NCBI GenBank assembly: GCA_964472545.1
Contig: CAYYNP010000331.1
Coordinates: 1-10,676, forward strand
Length of the DNA stretch: 10,676 bases
Source of the DNA: CAYYNP01 sp964472545
Lineage (GTDB): Bacteria; Planctomycetota; Planctomycetia; Pirellulales; Thermoguttaceae
Direction of reading: 5' to 3'
Below are positions 6,538-10,676 of the stretch, one piece after another. The notes below the pieces were generated by a model. The model ran no database searches. It was not told the DNA's origin and worked only from the letters and a program-made list of their open reading frames with translations. A program made the position numbers and the translations under genes. The first letter of the stretch is position 1, and every line of letters starts with the position of its first letter.

Positions 6538-8534
6538 GGCACGATTGTCGATGGCGGCAGTGGAACCGCGCTCGGCGGGACCGTCTTGCGTGCCGTCGGC
6601 GGTCGGTGCGGGAGTGCCGGTATCGACCGCGCTGATGGCAACGGCACGCTTCGATACTCGACCTCCGGTCCGACGTCCATCATCATCTCCTCGTGATAGA
6701 CCGCGCGGCCGGACGCGAAGAGCAACCACGGGAGAATCATCATCGGCGTGGCAACTCCCACGCCGCTCATGGGCAGGTTCTGATGCCCCACCAACTCGAT
6801 GCCCGCCTCGTGACGCCGCACGACCATCATCTCCGGACGCAGGTGCGGACGGATCGCCTTGGCCGAGGGCAGGATCGAGACGTCCAGGTCGAAGCCCTCG
6901 CTCTGGGCCTCACTGAAGAGCATCTGCGCAAACATCGGCACCAGCGGATAGACCAGATCGAACAACCGCGGCACGTCGATGTAGGTCATCGCCACCGGGC
7001 CGTTTCCATCGGCCAACACGGCGGCTACGTCGGGCGCGGCAGCCAGCGACTCGCCGCCTTCCGCCCTGGAGAGATACGCCTTGATGCTCTGCGGGAACAA
7101 CGCGCCGATCAGTTCCTTCTCGGTCAGACACCACGCCGGGGCCAACGGCACGTCGTCGTCGCGGGGGTCGAGGAAGTAGATCGTCTCGCCGGCGAACTCG
7201 ATCCGCCGAATCGTCGGGACCACCGGTCGATAGCCCCAGTCGTCGGCGTTCTCGCGATAACGCGCTTCCTCCTGTTTCAACTCGGCTTCGGCAATCTCAA
7301 CCAGTTTTTCGTGCAGCGAGGAGAGCGTGGCGTGGTCTTTGACCGGCACCACGGCGGTCAGCCCGGTGAAGACCAGGCCGCCCTCGCCGGGCGAATTGTA
7401 GACGGTGACCGTATCGCCGACGGCCTGTAGCACGTTGCGGAGTTTGAACTGGAACATCTGCTCGATGGCGGCGATCTCGCGGTCCATCTCCTGACGGCCG
7501 CGGGGCTCCACCGCGCCGACGATCGTGGCGATCGTGTCGAAGACGCCCTCGGCGTTGATCCGGGCGACGGCGGCAACGTCGGCGTCGCGGGGGATCGCGG
7601 CCAAATCGGCGGCCGTAAGCGGCTTGCCGGCGGCGAAGGCGAGCAGCCCGGACGGCTCGCCGTCGACGGCGATCAGCGTGCGGTTGATGAAGCCTTTCTC
7701 ATCGAGCCCCGCCACGCTACCCACCGACGTGACGTCGCCCAAGCCCGACGCCCCCATGAAGGCCGTGAACTCCGGCTCGTCGATCACGGGATCCAAGGCG
7801 TCGAAGATGCCCTTGACGTTGATGTAGCTGACCGTCGAGACGCGATCGACCGGAATCCGAGCCCGAAGCGTGGTCAGCCACTTCGGCGCGGGCGTTTGTG
7901 CGCGTTCCCAGATGCCCTCGACGGAGCCCTCGCCGATGCCGACGATGATGTACTTGCCGCGTACGCCCCAGGTGATTTCCGGTGCGTCGGGATCGAGTTT
8001 CAGGCGATACCAAGTGCTGCCGCCGACGTCGACCGGCTGCGCCGCGCCGCCGAGCATCGCGGCCTGGTACTTCTCCAACTGGGCCTTTAGCTTGGCTGCG
8101 TCGTCGCCCACCCGAACCAGCGCCCCGCCGCGGATGTTCGGCGGACCGTTGGGGGTGACCTGCATGTCGGAGATGAAGATCGCCGCCGGGTGGGTCAAGA
8201 GCGTTTCCACCCAGCCGGCCGCGTCTTGAATCAACGGCACGGTCCCCGGCTCGTTTCGTTGCGCCTCGTTCAACAGGCTGGCCAGGATCTGCCGCTTCAA
8301 CTCGGTCACCAACTGGCGGACTTCCGGCTCGGCGGCCAGTTGTTCGGTCTGATTCGTGCTGTTCGGATCGGCATCGGCCATGCCGGACCAACTGAGATAG
8401 AAGATGCACTCGTCCGGTGCCACCTTGGCCAACAGCGGGTCCTCCGGCGCCGGCGGCACCCCCAGCGGCAATCCTCCGCCGCCACCGAGCATCAAGAGCA
8501 TCACAACTTCGATCGGGCCGGGTCCAAAGTACAT
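6534..8534 (-). CDS. Paralog C: exported-type protein of unknown function, core domain plus Pro-rich tail
   Basis: A 666-residue protein, first in the C-B-A set. It opens with a hydrophobic, uncharged-to-acidic stretch (MYFGPGPIEVVMLLMLGGGG), then PPAPEDPLLAKVAPDEC (27-43), ETLLTHPAAIFISDM (109-123), RGGALVRVGD (134-143), TWYRLKLDP (174-182), YNSPGEGGLVFTGLT (379-393), PLAPAWCLT (463-471), FPQSIKAYLSR (480-490) and LPSAKAIRPHLRP (554-566). One residue of the LRNDVL motif found in A and B is missing here (LRNVL, 365-369). A hydrophobic segment at about 591-608 matches those of A and B. The last ~50 residues are Pro/Ser/Arg-rich, unlike either paralog, and end at a stop codon provided by a REP-like repeat. 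Start ATG at 8534 has AAGGAG (complement of 8543-8548) at 8-nt spacing. Function unknown. Confidence 0.83.
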   Translation of the reverse strand: MYFGPGPIEVVMLLMLGGGGGLPLGVPPAPEDPLLAKVAPDECIFYLSWSGMADADPNSTNQTEQLAAEPEVRQLVTELKRQILASLLNEAQRNEPGTVPLIQDAAGWVETLLTHPAAIFISDMQVTPNGPPNIRGGALVRVGDDAAKLKAQLEKYQAAMLGGAAQPVDVGGSTWYRLKLDPDAPEITWGVRGKYIIVGIGEGSVEGIWERAQTPAPKWLTTLRARIPVDRVSTVSYINVKGIFDALDPVIDEPEFTAFMGASGLGDVTSVGSVAGLDEKGFINRTLIAVDGEPSGLLAFAAGKPLTAADLAAIPRDADVAAVARINAEGVFDTIATIVGAVEPRGRQEMDREIAAIEQMFQFKLRNVLQAVGDTVTVYNSPGEGGLVFTGLTAVVPVKDHATLSSLHEKLVEIAEAELKQEEARYRENADDWGYRPVVPTIRRIEFAGETIYFLDPRDDDVPLAPAWCLTEKELIGALFPQSIKAYLSRAEGGESLAAAPDVAAVLADGNGPVAMTYIDVPRLFDLVYPLVPMFAQMLFSEAQSEGFDLDVSILPSAKAIRPHLRPEMMVVRRHEAGIELVGHQNLPMSGVGVATPMMILPWLLFASGRAVYHEEMMMDVGPEVEYRSVPLPSARSIPALPHRPPTARKTVPPSAVPLPPSTIVP

Positions 8535-8607
8535 CGTCTCTTCTCCTTATCACGAGGTTGAACTTGTCTCGAGGCTGAAATGGTCCGCCCTAACGATGCA
8601 ACCACTC

Positions 8608-8631
8608 GTAGCTGGATTCGCAAGAATTCAG
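8608..8631 (+). repeat. REP-like hairpin element, family 2, copy R3
   Basis: GTAG, CTGGATTC, loop GCAA (a GNRA-type loop), GAATTCAG: an 8-bp stem with one G-T pair. It lies 73 bp upstream of the paralog C start and is inverted relative to the copy at 8777-8800. Confidence 0.7.
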
Positions 8632-8776
8632 CCGACACGACACCAACACACAACGCAAGCCGACAATGGCACGCGGCCGGGAAGCCGTCGCCTAAGGCCG
8701 CCCTTTAGATGCATCGGTGCAAGACTCTGTTCGCCGCCGACTCTGATTTCTTGGGAATTCGTCGCAGGTTTTCATT

Positions 8777-8800
8777 CTGAACTCTTGCGAGTTCAGCTAC
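8777..8800 (-). repeat. REP-like hairpin element, family 2, copy R4
   Basis: On the minus strand this is GTAG, CTGAACTC, loop GCAA, GAGTTCAG: a perfect 8-bp stem. It follows the fmdB stop codon by 27 bp and pairs head-to-head with R3 across 145 bp. Confidence 0.75.
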
Positions 8801-8827
8801 TTTCTGAGGGTCTGGCTCACAGACTCC

Positions 8828-9085
8828 TTAGAACATTCCACAGCCCCCGGGACCGCAGGGGGACTGGCCGCAGGGCGACTGGCCGCCGGGGGAATGGCCG
8901 CACGCGCCGGCTTCCCGGGCCGGGCATTGTGGCAGCGCCGATCCTTCGGTATGGGCCGCCGGCACGCTGAACCGCTTGGCCAGCCGCCGCTTGCCGCAGG
9001 CCGGACATGCCGGCTTTTCATCGCCGCGAAGCAGGTACTCGAAATCGTGGCCACACTGCTGACACGTGTATTCGTAGATGGGCAT
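8828..9085 (-). CDS. FmdB-type zinc-ribbon protein
   Basis: An 85-residue protein starting MPIYEYTCQQCGHDFEYL, the classic N-terminus of the FmdB putative regulatory protein family (Zn_ribbon_8). Two CxxC knuckles, Cys8/Cys11 and Cys27/Cys30, should bind one zinc. The C-terminal ~35 residues are rich in Gly, Cys, Pro and Ser, with a short tandem repeat (SPCGQ) encoded by a 15-bp repeat; such variable tails are common in the family. Its molecular role is unsettled; it was first noted next to formamidase and amidase genes. The ATG at 9085 was chosen because the family begins at MPIYEY. An in-frame TTG at 9154 would add 23 unrelated residues and would lie upstream of the predicted transcript start. 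No strong ribosome-binding site is seen. It is divergent from nnrE. Confidence 0.88.
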   Translation of the reverse strand: MPIYEYTCQQCGHDFEYLLRGDEKPACPACGKRRLAKRFSVPAAHTEGSALPQCPAREAGACGHSPGGQSPCGQSPCGPGGCGMF

Positions 9086-9141
9086 CGGTGCGTCGACTCG
9101 TCGGTTGGTCCAATACTCGTAAGTTGATCTGAGAGCGTCGA

Positions 9142-9170
9142 ATTCTACCACCAACCAGGCCTCATTTGAA
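9142..9170 (-). promoter_or_regulatory. Putative sigma70-type promoter for fmdB
   Basis: On the minus strand, TTCAAA (complement of 9165-9170) and TAGAAT (complement of 9142-9147) are separated by exactly 17 bp; they match the consensus at 4/6 and 5/6 positions. The predicted transcript start is near 9135, leaving a leader of about 50 nt before the ATG at 9085. Confidence 0.5.
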
Positions 9171-9186
9171 CCCCGTCGGTTGGTGG
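9148..9186. promoter_or_regulatory. Perfect 9-bp inverted repeat spanning the shared -35 region, candidate operator
   Basis: CCACCAACC (9148-9156) and GGTTGGTGG (9178-9186) are exact reverse complements 21 bp apart, centred on the overlapping -35 boxes of the two divergent promoters. An extra copy of the right half-site occurs as the direct repeat CGTCGGTTGGT at 9099-9109 and 9174-9184, the first lying in the fmdB leader. A dimeric or multimeric regulator is the obvious inference; none is identified. Confidence 0.5.
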
Positions 9187-9194
9187 GATATACT
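9166..9194 (+). promoter_or_regulatory. Putative sigma70-type promoter for nnrE
   Basis: TTGAAC (9166-9171) and TATACT (9189-9194) are separated by exactly 17 bp, matching the consensus at 4/6 and 5/6 positions. Transcription would begin near 9201, giving a ~25-nt leader that holds the AAAGGAG site. This excludes the in-frame TTG at 9166 as the translation start. Confidence 0.6.
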
Positions 9195-9210
9195 GCCGCA
9201 GATCAATGCG

Positions 9211-9217
9211 AAAGGAG
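9211..9217 (+). promoter_or_regulatory. Ribosome-binding site deciding the nnrE start
   Basis: AAAGGAG lies 8 nt before the GTG at 9226 and fixes that codon as the start, shortening the longest open frame by 20 codons. Confidence 0.8.
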
Positions 9218-9225
9218 TTGCCAAC

Positions 9226-9933
9226 GTGACCCAAATCGTGCTCACTCGAGCCCAATCTCGACGCGTCGACCAACTGGCCATTGAACACTACGGTATCAGC
9301 GGGCTGGTGTTGATGGAAAACGCCGGACGCGGCGTTGCCGATCGGTTGTGTGCATTACTGACCGAGACCGTAGAATCACCGGCCACCCCTCCATCGCCAG
9401 TGGTGATCTGCTGTGGCAAAGGAAACAACGCCGGCGACGGGTTCGTCATCGCACGACACCTCGATCTGCGGGGAATCGGCGTCCGCGTGCTGCTGTGGGC
9501 CGATCCGAACGAACTGACCGGCGACGCGGCGGTCAATTGCTGCATTCTCCAGAAGACCAAGGTGCCAATCGAGGTCTTTGGTCCCGAGCACGATGCCGAT
9601 CGGCTGGCCGGGCACCTCGACGGTGCGTCGTGGATTGTCGACGCCCTGTTGGGAACCGGCGCCTGCGGCGAACCCCGGCCGCCGCTGGACGCCGTGATCC
9701 GTCAACTCAACGCCTCAGGCACCCCCATTTTGGCGGTCGATTTGCCCAGCGGACTCGATTGCGACACGGGGGAAGCGACCGATGCGACCGTCCGTGCGAC
9801 GGTAACGTGTACGTTTGTCGCAGCGAAGCCCGGCCTGCTCATGCCGGCGGCCGATCCCCACACAGGGACGGTGCATGTGCTGGATATCGGTGCCCCTGAA
9901 AAGTTAGTTGACTACATTCTAGCGGAGGGGTGA
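9226..9933 (+). CDS. nnrE: NAD(P)H-hydrate epimerase (YjeF N-terminal domain)
   Basis: A 235-residue stand-alone YjeF_N protein. The family interconverts the R and S forms of damaged, hydrated NADH/NADPH so that the S-specific dehydratase (NnrD) can repair it; cytoplasmic. Visible motifs: MENAGRG (30-36), the glycine-rich GKGNNAGDGFVIAR (64-77), VDALLGTG (138-145) with the expected catalytic Asp139, VDLPSGLDCDTG (171-182) and TFVAAKPGLL (196-205). The length fits the epimerase alone; the C-terminal dehydratase (carbohydrate-kinase-like) domain often fused in bacteria is absent, so NnrD should be encoded elsewhere. Start GTG at 9226 is set by AAAGGAG at 8-nt spacing and by the promoter overlapping the alternative TTG at 9166. 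It is divergent from fmdB through a shared, nearly symmetric promoter region. No obvious anomalies in the coding sequence. Confidence 0.93.
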   Translation: MTQIVLTRAQSRRVDQLAIEHYGISGLVLMENAGRGVADRLCALLTETVESPATPPSPVVICCGKGNNAGDGFVIARHLDLRGIGVRVLLWADPNELTGDAAVNCCILQKTKVPIEVFGPEHDADRLAGHLDGASWIVDALLGTGACGEPRPPLDAVIRQLNASGTPILAVDLPSGLDCDTGEATDATVRATVTCTFVAAKPGLLMPAADPHTGTVHVLDIGAPEKLVDYILAEG

Positions 9934-10199
9934 TGGGTGACTATCAAATGCAAATCGAGCATCAGGAGGCGACCCGCCGCATGTATTGGCCGAACCGGTC
10001 TTACGCCACTCTCGGGGCCCCCGATTCTCCATCATTGCGGAGCTTGTTTCGTCAACCACACTACCCCACAAACAGGTGTAGACTAATTCGTATTGACTTC
10101 TCAAGCAAAGTGTAGTACTCATTCTGGCTAACACTACGAAAACCACCTGATATCCAGATGAAACGGGCGGGTGAGATTTCCAATTGATCGCCAAAATGG

Positions 10200-10211
10200 G
10201 TTGACATCAAC
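10200..10211. promoter_or_regulatory. 12-bp palindrome over the -35 box, candidate operator
   Basis: GTTGA-CA-TCAAC is a perfect inverted repeat with a 2-bp centre that covers the whole -35 hexamer of the promoter at 10201-10229. Binding there would block RNA polymerase. The downstream HTH gene makes autoregulation plausible but unproven. Confidence 0.35.
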
Positions 10212-10229
10212 GCTGATTCTTTCCATACT
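10201..10229 (+). promoter_or_regulatory. Putative sigma70-type promoter of the HTH gene
   Basis: A consensus TTGACA (10201-10206) is followed after exactly 17 bp by CATACT (10224-10229), which matches 4/6 positions of the -10 consensus. The predicted transcript would start near 10236, about 60 nt before the ATG at 10298. Confidence 0.5.
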
Positions 10230-10232
10230 TAG

Positions 10233-10260
10233 AATCCACCCGCGTCCTGCCGCGTGGATT
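10233..10260. promoter_or_regulatory. Inverted repeat at the predicted transcript start
   Basis: AATCCAC (10233-10239) pairs with GTGGATT (10254-10260), and inside it GCG (10242-10244) pairs with CGC (10251-10253) around loop TCCTGC. It could be an operator just downstream of the -10 box, or a hairpin in the 5' leader. Confidence 0.4.
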
Positions 10261-10297
10261 ATGCACGTTCCACCGCCTCTGAGCCAATCGTGTGATC

Positions 10298-10676
10298 ATG
10301 GTCAATCCAAAATCAGTGCCCCAGCACATAACTACCGAGGCCGAGATTCTTGACGTGTTGTCGCTTTTTGCTGACACAAACCCATCAATCAACGGCATCG
10401 CAAGAAAGCTCGGCATTAGTAAACAGAGGGTCGTCAGTCGTCTTCACGAGGCGTTCACATCAGGCGTCGTCAGTTTTCCGCTTTTCCCAAATTCACCGTA
10501 CGGCAATAGCTTGGGCGACCTCTTTGGCGGCGTTGAGTTCAGAGTGATCAACGCTAAGCACGAGTTCGACGTATTGTCTGCGTTGCAGGTTCTATCATGG
10601 CTACGCGACATCATTAGTGAGCTTGTTTTGTTTCAACGGGTTTGGCACAAAACCGTGGTCCAGCTAAGCAACAGTC
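10298..10676 (+). CDS. Helix-turn-helix transcriptional regulator, possibly SorC/DeoR type (partial, cut by window end)
   Basis: An open frame of 126 codons runs off the right edge without a stop. Residues 30-58 read as a winged-HTH recognition unit: SINGIARKLGISKQRVVSRL, then HEAFTSGVV. This resembles the N-terminus of SorC/DeoR-type regulators (IA..L.IS...VSRLL..A...G.V). The following GDLFGGVEFRVI and VWHKTVVQL fall where that family has the start of its sugar-phosphate-binding domain, but the match is loose. An in-frame TGA at 10280-10282 limits the start to GTG 10292 or ATG 10298; ATG was preferred, and neither has a clear ribosome-binding site. Third codon positions hold far more A/T than in the genes to the left, suggesting a different history, perhaps acquired. 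The ligand cannot be told from the fragment. Confidence 0.6.
   Translation, partial: MVNPKSVPQHITTEAEILDVLSLFADTNPSINGIARKLGISKQRVVSRLHEAFTSGVVSFPLFPNSPYGNSLGDLFGGVEFRVINAKHEFDVLSALQVLSWLRDIISELVLFQRVWHKTVVQLSNS

Larger units (their letters stand above)
8535..8827. other. Intergenic region between fmdB and paralog C
   Basis: A 293-bp stretch with no gene recognised. It contains the paralog C ribosome-binding site and two inverted REP-like copies (8608-8631, 8777-8800). A 7-bp hairpin (8808-8814 with 8820-8826, one G-T pair, loop GCTCA) lies immediately after the fmdB stop codon and has no T-tract. I found no convincing promoter for paralog C here. Confidence 0.5.
9934..10291. other. Lower-GC intergenic region after nnrE
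   Basis: A 358-bp stretch without a supported gene, visibly richer in A/T than the left part of the window. Short open frames on both strands have no recognisable motif or ribosome-binding site. No T-tract terminator was found after nnrE; a weak imperfect hairpin (AGTGTAG near 10109, CTAACACT near 10130) is present. The right end carries the promoter of the following regulator. Confidence 0.45.

Noticed and set aside
9086..9154. TTG-initiated 23-residue extension of FmdB
   Set aside because: The family starts at MPIYEY, and the extension would begin upstream of the predicted transcript start.
9166..9225. TTG-initiated 20-residue extension of NnrE
   Set aside because: The -35 and -10 boxes lie inside it, and a strong AAAGGAG precedes the GTG at 9226.
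9930..10115. 61-codon plus frame overlapping the nnrE stop
   Set aside because: The overlapping ATG is suggestive of coupling, but the composition looks random and there is no known motif.
9919..10194. 91-codon minus frame after nnrE
   Set aside because: It overlaps the 3' end of nnrE and has no ribosome-binding site and no recognisable motif.

Overview
This window looks like a draft-genome contig or scaffold piece from a planctomycete, most likely of the Pirellulales type. The basis is high GC, a DUF1559 (pseudopilin-like) domain, large secreted-looking paralogous proteins, and intergenic regions full of GTAG-headed hairpin repeats. A 100-N run (1469-1568) marks an assembly gap.

Layout, left to right. 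(1) 228-1322 (+): a secreted transglutaminase-elicitor-like protein with a Cys motif GHCNGW. (2) 1323-1597: short intergenic region holding the N gap. (3) 1598-8534 (-): three consecutive, same-strand paralogs (C at 6534-8534, then B at 4466-6382, then A at 1598-4297 in transcription order). They share a core of about 600 residues of unknown function. Paralog A alone carries an extra C-terminal DUF1559 domain and an acidic tail. (4) 8828-9085 (-): an FmdB-type zinc-ribbon protein. (5) 9226-9933 (+): NnrE, the NAD(P)H-hydrate epimerase, divergent from fmdB. (6) 9934-10291: lower-GC intergenic DNA with a good promoter at its right end. (7) 10298-10676 (+): the start of a helix-turn-helix regulator, possibly SorC/DeoR type, cut by the window end.

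The most notable non-coding content is two families of REP-like elements (5' GTAG followed by an 8-bp stem). One or other family occurs in each gap next to the paralogs: four copies of a GGTGCGTC/GACGCACC family between A and B, two copies of a CGAACTC-type family between B and C, and two more copies of that family upstream of C. Within each family the stems show compensatory base changes. Several copies form head-to-head pairs with GTAG at the outer ends, the geometry of REPINs mobilised by RAYT transposases. One copy supplies the stop codon of paralog C, and another is part of a probable intrinsic terminator after paralog B.

The fmdB/nnrE intergenic region holds two back-to-back sigma70-type promoters whose -35 boxes overlap on opposite strands, bracketed by a perfect 9-bp inverted repeat. 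The two housekeeping-type genes may therefore be controlled together. No CRISPR array, tRNA, rRNA, transposase or classical defence system is visible.
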